Shown piece by piece: positions 18,828 through 27,700 of a DNA stretch of 55,500 nucleotides. How positions within the stretch are numbered: the stretch's first letter is position 1; every line of letters starts with the position of its first letter. Made by a program: the position numbers and the translations under genes. Under the pieces are notes generated by a model. The model saw only the letters and a list, made by a program, of their open reading frames with translations. It searched no databases and was not told the DNA's origin. The stretch comes from Gammaproteobacteria bacterium (GTDB lineage Bacteria > Pseudomonadota > Gammaproteobacteria > Pseudomonadales > Azotimanducaceae), in contig JAPOTD010000062.1 in assembly GCA_026709365.1 (NCBI GenBank), forward strand, positions 66,326-121,825, written 5' to 3'.

Positions 18828-18985
18828 TCAGAAATATATCGAACCTGACCCACGCAACAGGCACGGAGTTTCGCGTCAGCGACCCTACGACGAACCGGAG
18901 GTTCACTGCGGTCGCCAGGTCCCGTAGGCCCAACGTCGCGGAGTTTCGCGCAGCGAAACTCCAACCGCGCCCGCTTTGCGGGCGC
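18828..18985 (+). repeat. Dispersed box-plus-hairpin repeat, copy C (longest, composite)
   Basis: The box (ATCGAACCTGACCC) at 18838-18851 is followed by a degenerate A-like unit (GAGTTTCGCGTCAGCGA, then GAACC-GGA-GGTTC), then a full unit: hairpin 1 GGAGTTTCGC-GCA-GCGAAACTCC at 18940-18962 (ten perfect pairs) and hairpin 2 GCGCCCGC-TTT-GCGGGCGC at 18967-18985. It looks like two repeat units in tandem. It ends 68 bases before the cfa start and points the same way. Confidence 0.78.
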
Positions 18986-19053
18986 GCAGGTGCTTCTAAG
19001 ACTCGGCAAACATCTGCTAAATTCCCGCCCATCAAGCCGAAGAACGCTGGGCA

Positions 19054-20232
19054 GTGAATCTGCGCTTACTGGAAAAGTTCATTCACCAGGGCCGGTTGAC
19101 GGTGATCGGCCCTGACGGTCGGGAGCGGGCCTTCGGCGAGGGCGAGCCGAGGGCGTCCTGGCGCCTGAACCGGCCTTCGACCTTCCCGCGCATCCTGCGC
19201 AATCCGCCGCTCAACTTGGGCGAGACCTACATGGACGGCGAGTGGGACGTGGGAGAAGGCACCCTGCACGACCTGCTGACCATCCTGCGCATCAACCTAG
19301 AGCCGGAGATCCCGCGCCGCGGCTGGCCCAGGCCGCTGCGGGCGGTGCTGCGTTCCTGGAACGGCCTAGCGGCGAGCCGCCGCAACGTCAGCCACCACTA
19401 CGACCTCGACGAACCCCTGTTCCGTGCCTGCCTCGACGCCGACATGCACTACTCCTGCGCCTACTTCACCGCCCCCCTTGCAAGCCTGGAGGACGCCCAA
19501 GCGGCCAAGTGCCGCCACATCGCCGCCAAGCTGAACCTCGAGCCCGGGCAGAAGGTGCTCGACATCGGCAGCGGCTGGGGGAGCCTGGCCATGCACTTGG
19601 CGGAGCAACACGGCGTGGCCGTGACCGGCCTCACCCTATCCGCCGAACAATTGCGGGTGGCCCGGGAGGCCGCCCGGCAGCGCGGGCTTGCAGGCAAGGT
19701 GGAGTTTCGCTTGGAGGACTACCGGGAGCATGCGGGCACCTATGACCGCATCGTCTCCGTCGGCATGTTCGAGCACGTCGGCAAGCCCCGCTATGCGGCA
19801 TTCTTCGACACGTTGGCCGCCAGCTTGGCCACCGACGGCGTGGCCCTGCTGCACACCATCGCCAGCAAGGCGCCACCCGAACCGCTCAATCCCTGGATTC
19901 GACGCCACATCTTTCCCGGCGGCCACATCCCCTCCTTGTCGGAAATCGCGCCCTTCGTGGAGCGGGCAGGGCTCATGAGCGCCGACATCGAGGTGCTGCG
20001 CACTCACTACGCGCTCACCCTCAAGGCTTGGAGCCAGCGCTTTCAGCATGCCCGCCAGCAGTTCGTTGACAGCAAGGGCGAACGGTTCTGCCGCATGTGG
20101 GAGTTCTATCTGGCGATTTCCCAAACGGCCTTCGAGGTCGGCGGCCTAGTCGTGCTGCAATGGCAGCTCACCAAGCACAACCAAGCGGCGCCGATCACCC
20201 GGGACTATCTTCACCCCTCGAACTTGGACTAG
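19054..20232 (+). CDS. cfa: Cyclopropane-fatty-acyl-phospholipid synthase
   Basis: A 392-residue SAM-dependent enzyme that adds a methylene bridge to unsaturated phospholipid acyl chains at the membrane. The N-terminal lipid-binding part (about 1-120, with NPPLNLGETYMDGEWDV) precedes the methyltransferase domain: VSHHYDLDEPLFRACLDADMHYSCAYF, the SAM loop KVLDIGSGWGSLAMHLAE, VSVGMFEHVGKPRYAAFF, and RRHIFPGGHIPSLSEI. Starts at GTG 19054 after repeat copy C. It is convergent with pspF and overlaps its end by four bases. Membrane-modifying function fits the nearby phage-shock locus. Confidence 0.96.
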   Translation: MNLRLLEKFIHQGRLTVIGPDGRERAFGEGEPRASWRLNRPSTFPRILRNPPLNLGETYMDGEWDVGEGTLHDLLTILRINLEPEIPRRGWPRPLRAVLRSWNGLAASRRNVSHHYDLDEPLFRACLDADMHYSCAYFTAPLASLEDAQAAKCRHIAAKLNLEPGQKVLDIGSGWGSLAMHLAEQHGVAVTGLTLSAEQLRVAREAARQRGLAGKVEFRLEDYREHAGTYDRIVSVGMFEHVGKPRYAAFFDTLAASLATDGVALLHTIASKAPPEPLNPWIRRHIFPGGHIPSLSEIAPFVERAGLMSADIEVLRTHYALTLKAWSQRFQHARQQFVDSKGERFCRMWEFYLAISQTAFEVGGLVVLQWQLTKHNQAAPITRDYLHPSNLD

Positions 20233-21221
20233 CCGCCACCTTTAAGGATGTCGTACTTCTTCAGGTAGCCGCGCAACTGGTGGTAGGTGAGCGAGAGCTG
20301 CTCGGCGGCTTTGCGCTGGTTGTGCCGGGAGGCGTCAAGGGCGCGCCGGATGGTGGCGACCTCAAAGTCCCGCACGGCGCTCTTAAGGTCCAAGGGGAAG
20401 GCGGGCGGGCGCACGGCACCCTGGGCTTTGGGGGCGCCGCCGGGCCGGTAGGGCGACTCGAATGGATCCAGGACGATCTCGGCAACCGGCTGGCCCGCTC
20501 GGGTTCGATAGACGCAGCGCTCGACCACGTTCTTCAGTTCGCGAATGTTGCCCGGCCAGTCGTGGGCGAGCAGGCGGCGGACGGCATCGCCGGAGAAGCC
20601 GGGAAACACTTCACGGCCCAGCTCCCTGCACATGTCTATGGCGAAGCGTTCGGCCAGCAGCAGGATGTCGTCGCGCCGTTCGCGCAGGGGCGGCAGGGTG
20701 ATGACATCGAAGGCCAACCGGTCAAGCAGGTCGCTGCGGAACTTGCCCGCGGCCGCCAACCGCGGCAGGTCTTCGTTGGTGGCGGCAATCAAGCGCACGT
20801 CGCAGGCCAAGGTCCTGCTGCCGCCGACCCGCTCAAACTCACCGTACTCAATGACGCGCAGCAGCTTTTCCTGAACCAGCGGCGAGGTGGTGGCCAGTTC
20901 GTCAAGAAACAGCGTACCGCCATCAGCGCGTTCAAACCGTCCGTGATGGGTCCGCGAGGCGCCGGTGAAGGCGCCTGCCTCGTGGCCGAACAGCTCACTC
21001 TCAAGCAGGGCGTCGGATATAGCGGCGCAGTTCATCTTCAGGACGGCTTGGGCGGAGCGCTCGGAGAGCAGGTGCAGCCGGTCAGCAATCAGTTCCTTGC
21101 CGGTGCCGCGCTCGCCGACGATCAGCGCGGGCTTCTCCAGCGGCGCGATCCGAGAGGTGGCCTCAAGCACTTCGAGGAAGGCGGGCGACTCGCCGATTGG
21201 TGTTTCGGGGCCGGTCATCAT
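20229..21221 (-). CDS. pspF: Psp operon transcriptional activator (sigma-54 dependent)
   Basis: A 330-residue bacterial enhancer-binding protein without a receiver domain, as in PspF. Walker A GERGTGKE, the sigma-54 contact loop GAFTGASRTH, the Walker B-like DGGTLFLDELAT, VGGSRTLACDVRLIAATNEDLP, and the C-terminal Fis-type helix-turn-helix HNQRKAAEQLSLTYHQLRGYLKKYDI closely match E. coli PspF. The frame is open to 21404 but family alignment places the start at one of the adjacent ATGs, 21221 or 21218. It is divergent from pspA, so the 200-base gap should hold both promoters and its binding sites. PspA is expected to inhibit it. Confidence 0.95.
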   Translation of the reverse strand: MMTGPETPIGESPAFLEVLEATSRIAPLEKPALIVGERGTGKELIADRLHLLSERSAQAVLKMNCAAISDALLESELFGHEAGAFTGASRTHHGRFERADGGTLFLDELATTSPLVQEKLLRVIEYGEFERVGGSRTLACDVRLIAATNEDLPRLAAAGKFRSDLLDRLAFDVITLPPLRERRDDILLLAERFAIDMCRELGREVFPGFSGDAVRRLLAHDWPGNIRELKNVVERCVYRTRAGQPVAEIVLDPFESPYRPGGAPKAQGAVRPPAFPLDLKSAVRDFEVATIRRALDASRHNQRKAAEQLSLTYHQLRGYLKKYDILKGGG

Positions 21222-21339
21222 GGCTAGCAATTTAACCAAATGTTGGCCATATCCGCCAACATTCTGTGGGGGCAAACCAGCGACCATCAGCCGAGCATTC
21301 GATAACCCTTTCAAACCAAAGGAAAAAATGCCTTTTGCA

Positions 21340-21371
21340 AATCTGGCGCGGAATCTGGCACGGAATCTGAG
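21340..21371 (+). promoter_or_regulatory. Candidate sigma-54 promoter and 12-bp direct repeats upstream of pspA
   Basis: TGGCACGG at 21356-21363 matches the -24 element; at the expected distance the -12 region reads CTGA (21367-21370) instead of TTGC, so the match is incomplete. It is embedded in direct repeats of AATCTGGCRCGG (21340-21351, 21352-21363) followed by AATCTGAG. Repeats and promoter cannot be separated by eye. The location upstream of pspA, which is sigma-54 driven in enterics, is the main support. Confidence 0.4.
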
Positions 21372-21421
21372 TAAACCGGAGCAACAGCCCAACCGGGCAT
21401 GCAAACGGAGGCTAATCGCTC

Positions 21422-22108
21422 ATGACCATCTTTTCGCGGATGACCGACATCATCAACTCCAACCTCAACGCCCTGCTCGACAAGGCCGAGAACCCGGAGA
21501 AGCTGGTGCGGCTGATCATCAAGGAAATGGAGGACACCCTGGTGGAGGTGCGCTCGACCGCCGCCCGGGCCATCGCCGACCGCAAGGAGCTGATGCGGCG
21601 CCGGGATTGGCTGGCCGGCGAGGCCGACGAGTGGCAGCGCAAGGCGGAGGTCGCGGTGGGCAAGGACCGCGACGACCTTGCCCGGCGCGCCTTGGCCGAA
21701 CGGAACAAGGCCCGGGAAGCCGTTGAGTCGCTAGCCGACGAACTGGACCAGCTCGGCGAAACCCTCGACAAGCTGAACGGCGACCTCAGCGCCCTGCAGG
21801 CCAAGATCAAGGATGCCAAGGCCCACCAGAACGCCATCATCATGCGCAGCAAGGCGGCCAAGACCCGGCTGGGCGTGCGCCGGCAGCTCAACGATCACAA
21901 CGTCGATGAGGCCATGCGCCGCTTCGAGGCTTATGAGCGTAAGATGGACGATCTCGAAGGGCAGGCTGAGGCCTACGACATGGGCCAGAAGACCTTGGCG
22001 GATGAAATCGCCGATCTGGAGAAGGGCGAGCAGCTCGACGGCCAGCTCGACGAACTCAAGGCCGGGCTGGCGGTGCGCCGCTCCGGTCCCGAAAAAGCCG
22101 ACGGCTAA
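21422..22108 (+). CDS. pspA: Phage shock protein A
   Basis: A 228-residue peripheral inner-membrane protein that stabilises stressed membranes and restrains PspF. N-terminal helix MTIFSRMTDIINSNLNALLDKAENPEKLVRLIIKEMEDTLVEVRS is characteristic, followed by long coiled coils (residues about 25-185). The length fits the PspA/IM30 family with no Vipp1-like tail. ACGGAGG at 21405-21411 is a good ribosome-binding site ten bases from the ATG. First gene of pspABC and the small fourth ORF. Confidence 0.97.
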   Translation: MTIFSRMTDIINSNLNALLDKAENPEKLVRLIIKEMEDTLVEVRSTAARAIADRKELMRRRDWLAGEADEWQRKAEVAVGKDRDDLARRALAERNKAREAVESLADELDQLGETLDKLNGDLSALQAKIKDAKAHQNAIIMRSKAAKTRLGVRRQLNDHNVDEAMRRFEAYERKMDDLEGQAEAYDMGQKTLADEIADLEKGEQLDGQLDELKAGLAVRRSGPEKADG

Positions 22109-22117
22109 GGAGTTGCC

Positions 22118-22369
22118 ATGAGCGGCATGGCCGTCGCCTTCTTCGTGCCAGCGGTCGTCTTCCTGACCTGCGTCGCGCCGATTTGGATCATCATGCACTA
22201 CCGCAGCAAGCAGAAGGCCCAAGCGGCGCTCTCGGAGGATGAGCGCGAGGAGCTGGAAAGCCTCATCGAGCGGCTTGAGGGCATGACCGCGCGCATCGAG
22301 ACCCTGGAGGCCATTCTCGATGCCGAGACGCCGGGCTGGCGGCGGCGCGCCGACGAGGCGTCACGATGA
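22118..22369 (+). CDS. pspB: Phage shock protein B
   Basis: An 83-residue inner-membrane protein: an N-terminal helix (VAFFVPAVVFLTCVAPIWIIMHYRSK) then a cytoplasmic coiled coil (EDEREELESLIERLEGMTARIETLEAILD). This is the PspB layout; it works with PspC to relieve PspA inhibition of PspF. The gene starts nine bases after pspA and overlaps pspC by four bases (ATGA). Confidence 0.93.
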   Translation: MSGMAVAFFVPAVVFLTCVAPIWIIMHYRSKQKAQAALSEDEREELESLIERLEGMTARIETLEAILDAETPGWRRRADEASR

Positions 22370-22809
22370 GCGGCGATGCGGCAAGCGGGCGGATGAAGCC
22401 TGACAGGACGTTCAAGCGGCCTCGGCTGCGCGGCTTGCATCGTGGCCGAAAGGCCAAGATCGCGGGCGTGTGCAGCGGCATTGCCGAGTACTACGGCGCT
22501 GAACCCTGGGTCGTTCGCTGCATCGCGCTGACGGGGCTGATCTTCATGACCAGCGTGGTTTTCATGGGCTACTGGATCCTGTACTTCCTCATGGAGGATC
22601 CGCCGTCGGGCGAGGCGGAGCAACCGTCCCAACCGCCTATCGGCCATAGCGGGGAAACGCCCGCCGGCCTGCCGCCGAGGCGTAGCCTGCGCGCCGCCCG
22701 AGCCCATCTCGCCCAAGCGGAGCTGCGCCTGCGGCGCATGGAGCACCACGTCACCTCGGGGCAACACGAGCTGCATCGGGAGTTCAATCGGATCGAAACC
22801 AACCCTTAA
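22366..22809 (+). CDS. pspC: Phage shock protein C
   Basis: A 147-residue membrane protein with the PspC domain: LHRGRKAKIAGVCSGIAEYYGAEPWVVRCIALTGLIFMTSVVFMGYWILYFLMED. One hydrophobic hairpin or long helix at about residues 45-78, then a cytoplasmic or periplasmic helical tail (SLRAARAHLAQAELRLRRMEHHVTS). It signals envelope stress together with PspB. A 20-residue Arg/Lys-rich N-terminal extension precedes the domain. Confidence 0.95.
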   Translation: MSGDAASGRMKPDRTFKRPRLRGLHRGRKAKIAGVCSGIAEYYGAEPWVVRCIALTGLIFMTSVVFMGYWILYFLMEDPPSGEAEQPSQPPIGHSGETPAGLPPRRSLRAARAHLAQAELRLRRMEHHVTSGQHELHREFNRIETNP

Positions 22810-22879
22810 GTCCCTCCCCGGCGCCAGCCCACTGACTCAAGGCAAAACCAAAGAGCAACAACGAGGACAAGGAAAGCCA

Positions 22880-23122
22880 ATGGACGTGTTCACCATGGTG
22901 ACCATCATCGTGATTGTCGGCTGCGCGACCGGCGTGGCCACCGAGTACTTCAAAAGCCGCGCCAAGGCCGTCGGCAAGCAGGACCCAGCACTGCGGCAGG
23001 AGGTGCAGGAGTTGCGCAAGCGGGTGGAGGTGCTGGAGGAGATCGTCACCGACGACCAGTACGATCTGGCCAAGGAGATCAACCGCCTCGACGGCCGTGA
23101 GGGCCAGAGATCGAGCGCCTAG
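22880..23122 (+). CDS. Small PspB-like membrane/coiled-coil protein in the psp operon
   Basis: An 80-residue protein: membrane helix (MVTIIVIVGCATGVATEYF) then a coiled coil (LRQEVQELRKRVEVLEEIVTDDQYDLAKEINRL). It resembles PspB in layout but not closely in sequence. The LEEIVTDDxYDL ending recurs in small proteins near psp genes. It begins 70 bases after pspC with AAGGAAAGCC upstream of the ATG, and is probably co-transcribed. It may be a fourth Psp component such as a second PspB-type subunit. Its last four bases overlap the convergent GDPD gene. Confidence 0.82.
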   Translation: MDVFTMVTIIVIVGCATGVATEYFKSRAKAVGKQDPALRQEVQELRKRVEVLEEIVTDDQYDLAKEINRLDGREGQRSSA

Positions 23123-23811
23123 CCACTGATCAAAAGGTCCGGATGGTCGGTGAAGACGCCAGTGGCTCCCCAATCGATTAAGCGGTCAGCGGTCGGCCGA
23201 TCGTTGACGGTGTAGATCAGCGTCGCAAGCCCCCGCTCGCCCGCCTCCTCAACCAGCCGCCTCGATGCGGTCCGCAAGGACAGGTTCACCGACCAGGCTC
23301 GAAGCGCCCGGGCCACCCGCCAGCCGTCCCCCGGCCAGCGCCGGAACAGCGGGGCAATCCTAAGCGCGGAGCCGCCCAAGGCCGCGGCGCGGCCCAACTC
23401 GTCAAGATCGAAGGATGAGATCAGCAGGTCGCGCCCCCGGGCCATCTCGGCTGCCGCCAAGGGCACGGCCAGTTCCGCGGTGCCGCGCCCCTTGAGCTCG
23501 ACGTTGACGCCCACGTTGACCGGCAAGGCCGCAAAGACCTCTTGAAGCAGCGGCACGCGCTGGCCGCCGCCGGCGTCCAGGCGGCGCAGGGCGGCCAAGC
23601 TTTGCGCCCGCAGCGGACCCCGGCCGGAGGTGGTCCTATCCAAGGCGTCGTCATGGATCACGACCACTGCGCCGTCCAGCGCATGCACGTCCAGTTCCAC
23701 GGCGTCCACCCCGAGCGCCGCGGCCCGGCGAAAGCCGTCCAGCGTGTTCTCGGGGGCGAGCCCGGCGGCGCCCCGATGGCCAATGACCAGATTCGTTCCG
23801 GCAAAGCCCAA
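23119..23811 (-). CDS. Glycerophosphodiester phosphodiesterase
   Basis: A 230-residue GDPD-family enzyme that cleaves glycerophosphodiesters to glycerol 3-phosphate and an alcohol. The metal and catalytic motifs are VIGHRGAAGLAPENT (two His/Glu region), VDAVELDVHALDGAVVVIHDD and VNVELKG, and the C-terminal TLIYTVNDRPTADRLIDWGATGVFTDHPDLL is typical. No signal peptide, so it resembles the cytoplasmic UgpQ type. The start appears to be TTG at 23811, with GAGGGCGAGA just upstream; no ATG lies before the HRG motif. Divergent from dnaX, 42 bases apart. Confidence 0.93.
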   Translation of the reverse strand: MGFAGTNLVIGHRGAAGLAPENTLDGFRRAAALGVDAVELDVHALDGAVVVIHDDALDRTTSGRGPLRAQSLAALRRLDAGGGQRVPLLQEVFAALPVNVGVNVELKGRGTAELAVPLAAAEMARGRDLLISSFDLDELGRAAALGGSALRIAPLFRRWPGDGWRVARALRAWSVNLSLRTASRRLVEEAGERGLATLIYTVNDRPTADRLIDWGATGVFTDHPDLLISG

Positions 23812-23853
23812 GTCTCGCCCTCAGGCAAGGACATTGCGGCTAGAATAGGGTCA

Positions 23854-25506
23854 ATGAGCTACCAGGTACTAGCCCGGAAGCTGCGCCCGGCGGACTTCGC
23901 CAGCCTCGTGGGCCAGGATCACATCGTCCGGGCACTGCGGCATGGCCTCGATTCAGGGCGCCTGCACCATGCGTACCTGTTCACTGGCACCCGGGGCGTC
24001 GGCAAGACCACCATCGCCCGCATCCTCGCCAAGTGCCTCAACTGCGAAGCGGGCGTCAGCGCATCGCCTTGCGGGGAATGCTCGGTCTGCCGGGAGCTGC
24101 AGGAGAACCGCTTCGTTGACCTGATCGAGGTGGATGCCGCCTCGCGCACCCGGGTCGATGACACGCGCGAACTGCTCGACAACGCGCAGTACCTGCCGAC
24201 CCGTGGACGCTACAAGATCTACCTGATCGACGAAGTGCACATGCTCTCCGCCTCAAGCTTCAACGCCCTGCTCAAGACCTTGGAGGAGCCTCCGGAGCAC
24301 GTCAAGTTCCTGCTCGCCACCACCGATCCGAAGAAAGTTCCGATCACGGTCCTTTCCCGGTGCCTGCAGTTCCAGTTGAAGAACATATCCCGAGAACGGA
24401 TTGCCGCCTACTTGGCCGAAGCCATGGCGGATGAAGGCGTTGAATTTGAAGCCGAGGCCCTTGCCATCATTGCCAAGGCCGCCAGGGGCAGCATGCGCGA
24501 CGCCCTCTCGGTTACTGATCAGGCCATCGCCTTCGGCCAGGGCCGCTTGGCCGAGCAGGACGTCGCGGAACTGCTTGGCGCGGTCGGCAGGGACGAGGTC
24601 TCCTCGGCGCTCGACGCCATCGAAAGCGGCGATCCCCAAGCCGTGGTGCGCATCAGCGCCGAGCTGGCCGAACGGGCTGCGGACTTCGAGGCCACCCTGG
24701 CCGAAGTGCTGCAGGCGCTGCACGACATCGCCGTGGCCAAGGCCCTCGGCCAAGCCGACGCCCGCCCGGCGCTCAGTACTGAGGCGGTGCAGCTTTACTA
24801 CCAAATCGCGTTGACCGGCTACCGGGACCTGCGGGTGGGACCGGATCCCAAGACGGTCTTCGAGATGACCCTGCTGCGCATGCTGGCCTTCGCACCCGAT
24901 GCCTCGGGCGCCGAGTCCGTGCCGCCCGCAGCGCCCCGCGCCGAGTCGGCGCCTGACGCGAAGCCCAACCCCGAATCCGGCGAGCCCGAGCCCCCAAGCC
25001 CGGCCATTGATCGTTCCGCCGTGCCTTCAGCGCCAGCTATCCCGCCGCCCGCCAGTGCCGGCGCGGCGCCGAAGCCCGCCAGCCCACCGCAGCAGCCAAG
25101 CCAGCCCGGCAATGGCTCGCAAACGCTGGCAGCCCAGTGGCTGGAGTTGTTCGAGCGGTTGGACCTGTCCGGGCCAAGCCGCGCCATCGCCGAGCATTCG
25201 GTGCTTCTGGGCACGGAAGGAAACCGTTATCGCCTGCGCCTTGACGAAGCCCAGGAGGCGCTGTTCTGCGGGGCAAGCAACCCCGAAATCGAGCAGGCGC
25301 TCACCAAGGCGCTGGGGCGCCAAGTCGAGGTGCGCATTGAAACCGGCGCACTGGCCGCCGAGTCCCCGGCCAAGCACCAGGCGCGGCTGAAGGCGGAGCG
25401 GCAGGCGGCAGCGCGGCAGCAGCTCGAGCAGGACCAGGTCGTGCAGTCGTTGATCAGTAAGTTCGACGGCCACCTAGTGGACGCAAGGCATTTGGCGAAC
25501 CCCTGA
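23854..25506 (+). CDS. dnaX: DNA polymerase III tau subunit
   Basis: A 550-residue clamp-loader ATPase. N-terminal [25 protein letters not shown], Walker [10 protein letters not shown], the zinc-binding Cys set ([19 protein letters not shown]), Walker [10 protein letters not shown], and sensor 2-side [13 protein letters not shown]. After a Pro/Ala-rich linker (about residues 345-415) comes a short domain V-like C-terminus that would bind the polymerase. E. coli tau has 643 residues, so the linker and domain IV are reduced. I see no A-AAA-AAG-type slippery site, so a frameshifted gamma product is unlikely. A TAGAAT at 23841-23846 lies eight bases before the ATG and could drive a leaderless transcript. 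Confidence 0.95.
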   Translation: MSYQVLARKLRPADFASLVGQDHIVRALRHGLDSGRLHHAYLFTGTRGVGKTTIARILAKCLNCEAGVSASPCGECSVCRELQENRFVDLIEVDAASRTRVDDTRELLDNAQYLPTRGRYKIYLIDEVHMLSASSFNALLKTLEEPPEHVKFLLATTDPKKVPITVLSRCLQFQLKNISRERIAAYLAEAMADEGVEFEAEALAIIAKAARGSMRDALSVTDQAIAFGQGRLAEQDVAELLGAVGRDEVSSALDAIESGDPQAVVRISAELAERAADFEATLAEVLQALHDIAVAKALGQADARPALSTEAVQLYYQIALTGYRDLRVGPDPKTVFEMTLLRMLAFAPDASGAESVPPAAPRAESAPDAKPNPESGEPEPPSPAIDRSAVPSAPAIPPPASAGAAPKPASPPQQPSQPGNGSQTLAAQWLELFERLDLSGPSRAIAEHSVLLGTEGNRYRLRLDEAQEALFCGASNPEIEQALTKALGRQVEVRIETGALAAESPAKHQARLKAERQAAARQQLEQDQVVQSLISKFDGHLVDARHLANP

Positions 25507-25556
25507 CGACCAGCATCATACGATCGGCATCTTATCGGCACCAAAAAGGACAGCGC

Positions 25557-25886
25557 ATGAAGAAAATCAGCGGTCTCGGCGACCTCCTCGGCCAAGCACA
25601 GCAGATGCAGGCGCACATGCAGCAACTGCAATCGGAAATCGCCAAAACCGAAATCGTCGGCGAAAGCGGCGCCGGACTGGTCCGCTTGACCATGAACGGC
25701 GCCCACGAGGTGCTCAAGGTCAGCATCGACCCCAGCCTGATGAAGCCGGAGGATTGCGGGATTCTGGAGGAGCTCATTGCCGCCGCCGCCAACGACGCCG
25801 TCCGCCGGGTGGAGGAGGCGCAACGGCGGAAGATGTCGGAGGTGGCCGGCGGCCTCGGCGGCCTAGCCCGCAAGCTGTCCGGCTAG
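25557..25886 (+). CDS. ybaB: YbaB/EbfC-family nucleoid-associated protein
   Basis: A 109-residue DNA-binding protein forming dimers. [56 protein letters not shown] and [30 protein letters not shown] are the family signature. The order dnaX-ybaB-recR is conserved across many bacteria. The ribosome-binding site AAAAAGGAC precedes the ATG. Confidence 0.96.
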   Translation: MKKISGLGDLLGQAQQMQAHMQQLQSEIAKTEIVGESGAGLVRLTMNGAHEVLKVSIDPSLMKPEDCGILEELIAAAANDAVRRVEEAQRRKMSEVAGGLGGLARKLSG

Positions 25887-25940
25887 CCGTCCCCGACTTC
25901 GTCTCAACGGACCCGTGAAGCACACTTCCCAACGGCCCGC

Positions 25941-25959
25941 CAAGTTGCGCAGCAACTTG
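25941..25959. repeat. Short perfect hairpin upstream of recR
   Basis: CAAGTTGC-GCA-GCAACTTG, eight pairs with a GCA loop, 20 bases before the recR ATG. The loop and AGTT...AACT design resemble hairpin 1 of the dispersed repeat, but the conserved box is absent. No T-run follows. Confidence 0.55.
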
Positions 25960-25978
25960 ATCGCGTGCTTGCGCGCGC

Positions 25979-26575
25979 ATGTTCAGCCCGCTGCTTGAAC
26001 GACTCATCGGCGCGTTGCAGGCGCTGCCCGGCGTGGGTCCGAAGAGCGCCCAGCGCATGGCTTTCCATCTGCTGCAGCGGAACCGGGAGGGCGGGCAGCG
26101 GCTCGCCGAAACCCTCGCCAAGGCGGTCTCCGAGGTCGGCTGGTGCGCGGACTGCCGCACCCTGACCGAGACCGGCCGCTGCCGCATCTGCGCCAACGCC
26201 AAGCGGGATGACGCGCTGCTTTGCGTGGTCGAGTCACCAGCCGACATCGTCGCCATCGAGCAGGCCGGTGGCTACAGCGGGCGCTACTTCGTGCTGCACG
26301 GGCGCCTGTCGCCCATCGACGGGGTGGGGCCTGAGGAGCTGGGCTTAAGCCAACTCGCCGCCAAGGTGCGCGAAAGGCGGCCCGAGGAGGTGATTCTGGC
26401 CACCAATCCCACGGTCGAAGGCGAAGCCACCGCGTTCTACATCTCCGACCTCATCAAGGACGACGTGGGACGCATCACCCGCATCGCCCACGGCGTCCCC
26501 ATCGGCGGCGAGTTGGAGTACGTCGATGGCGGCACCATCATGCACGCCCTGCAAGGCCGCCGCAGCCTCACCTAG
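25979..26575 (+). CDS. recR: Recombination mediator RecR
   Basis: A 198-residue protein of the RecFOR pathway that loads RecA at gaps. Helix-hairpin-helix [20 protein letters not shown], the zinc finger [16 protein letters not shown], and the Toprim domain [43 protein letters not shown] are present, followed by [15 protein letters not shown] and the Walker B-like end. Normal length. Confidence 0.97.
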   Translation: MFSPLLERLIGALQALPGVGPKSAQRMAFHLLQRNREGGQRLAETLAKAVSEVGWCADCRTLTETGRCRICANAKRDDALLCVVESPADIVAIEQAGGYSGRYFVLHGRLSPIDGVGPEELGLSQLAAKVRERRPEEVILATNPTVEGEATAFYISDLIKDDVGRITRIAHGVPIGGELEYVDGGTIMHALQGRRSLT

Positions 26576-26586
26576 CGCAAGTCGAA

Positions 26587-27681
26587 GTGCCCAAGCACCA
26601 ATGGATCGACTCCAATGCGCGGCTGGCGGATGCCGCCGGGCGCTGGCGCGGCATCATCGGGCTGGACACGGAGTTTCAGCGCACCGACACCTTCCACCCC
26701 ATTGCCGGGCTGTACCAGCTGGTGGCGGACGCCGAAATCTGGCTGATCGACCCGTTGGCCATCGACGACTGGCGCCCGCTGACGCAGGCGCTGGAAGACC
26801 CGGCAACAGTCAAGATCATGCACTCCTGCTCCGAGGACCTTGAGTTGATCGCCCATCACCTCGGCGCGCGGCCCGCCAACCTGTTCGACACCCAAATAGC
26901 CTACGCCTTCGTTTCCGAGCATCTCAGCATCAGCTACGCCAATCTGGTCAAGGCCCTGCTCGGCCTGCTGCTGCCGAAGCAGCAGGTGCGCTCCAACTGG
27001 CTGCGCCGGCCGCTTTCGGATGCGCAGGTCAGCTACGCCTGCGCCGACGTGGCCTCCCTGCCCGCGCTGCATCAGCTGCTCAGCGATGAGCTCCAGGCCA
27101 AGGGCCGCTGGCATTGGTTTCGGGAGGACATGGCGCTGCGCGAGGCCGCGAGGGGCATTGAACCGGAGCGCTACTACCTGGGCGTCAAGGGCGCTTGGCG
27201 CCTGAACGGCACCCAACTCGGGGCGCTCAAGGCCCTTTGCGCTTGGCGCGAGCGCCGAGCCATGTCGGAGGACAAGCCCCGCAATCGGGTGGTCTGGGAC
27301 GAGCACCTGCTAAAGTTCGCCCGCCATGCGGACTTGGCGCCGGCGCTGGTTGAGGAGCACCTGCCGCGACGGCTGGCCCAGCGCTACGGCGATGCGTTGG
27401 TCGCCGCCCACCGCAAAGGCCGGGCCGCGCCGGTCGCGGCCACTGTCCCCCGGCCGCTGAGCGGCAGCCAAAACGCATTGATCAAGCAGCTGCGGGCCGT
27501 CGGCGGCGAGCGGGCGGCGAGCTTGGGGCTGGCGCCGGAACTGCTGTCGAGGCGGCGGGACTTGGAGGCCTGCCTTCGCCATCACGCCTCGACCGGCGAG
27601 CTGCCGGCCACCTACCGAGGTTGGCGCGGCGCCCTGGTGGGCAGCGACTTCGCCGCCCTGCTCAACGCTCAAGCCTCGTGA
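26587..27681 (+). CDS. rnd: Ribonuclease D
   Basis: A 364-residue 3'-5' exoribonuclease trimming tRNA and other stable RNAs. DEDDy catalytic motifs are intact: LDTEFQRTDTF (Exo I), IMHSCSEDLELI (Exo II) and VSYACADVASL (Exo III, Tyr type). The HRDC-type helical region follows (LKALCAWRERRAMSEDKPRNRVVWDEHLL). It starts at GTG 26587, eleven bases after recR, so is probably in the same transcript. Confidence 0.95.
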   Translation: MPKHQWIDSNARLADAAGRWRGIIGLDTEFQRTDTFHPIAGLYQLVADAEIWLIDPLAIDDWRPLTQALEDPATVKIMHSCSEDLELIAHHLGARPANLFDTQIAYAFVSEHLSISYANLVKALLGLLLPKQQVRSNWLRRPLSDAQVSYACADVASLPALHQLLSDELQAKGRWHWFREDMALREAARGIEPERYYLGVKGAWRLNGTQLGALKALCAWRERRAMSEDKPRNRVVWDEHLLKFARHADLAPALVEEHLPRRLAQRYGDALVAAHRKGRAAPVAATVPRPLSGSQNALIKQLRAVGGERAASLGLAPELLSRRRDLEACLRHHASTGELPATYRGWRGALVGSDFAALLNAQAS

Positions 27682-27700
27682 ACCCCCGACGCAGCCGCCC

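Noticed and set aside
21321-21340. TTTTGCAA as the -12 box of the pspA promoter
   Set aside because: The TTGC is good, but no GG lies at the required distance upstream.
23854-25506. Programmed frameshift for a DnaX gamma product
   Set aside because: No A-rich slippery heptamer is visible in the linker region.
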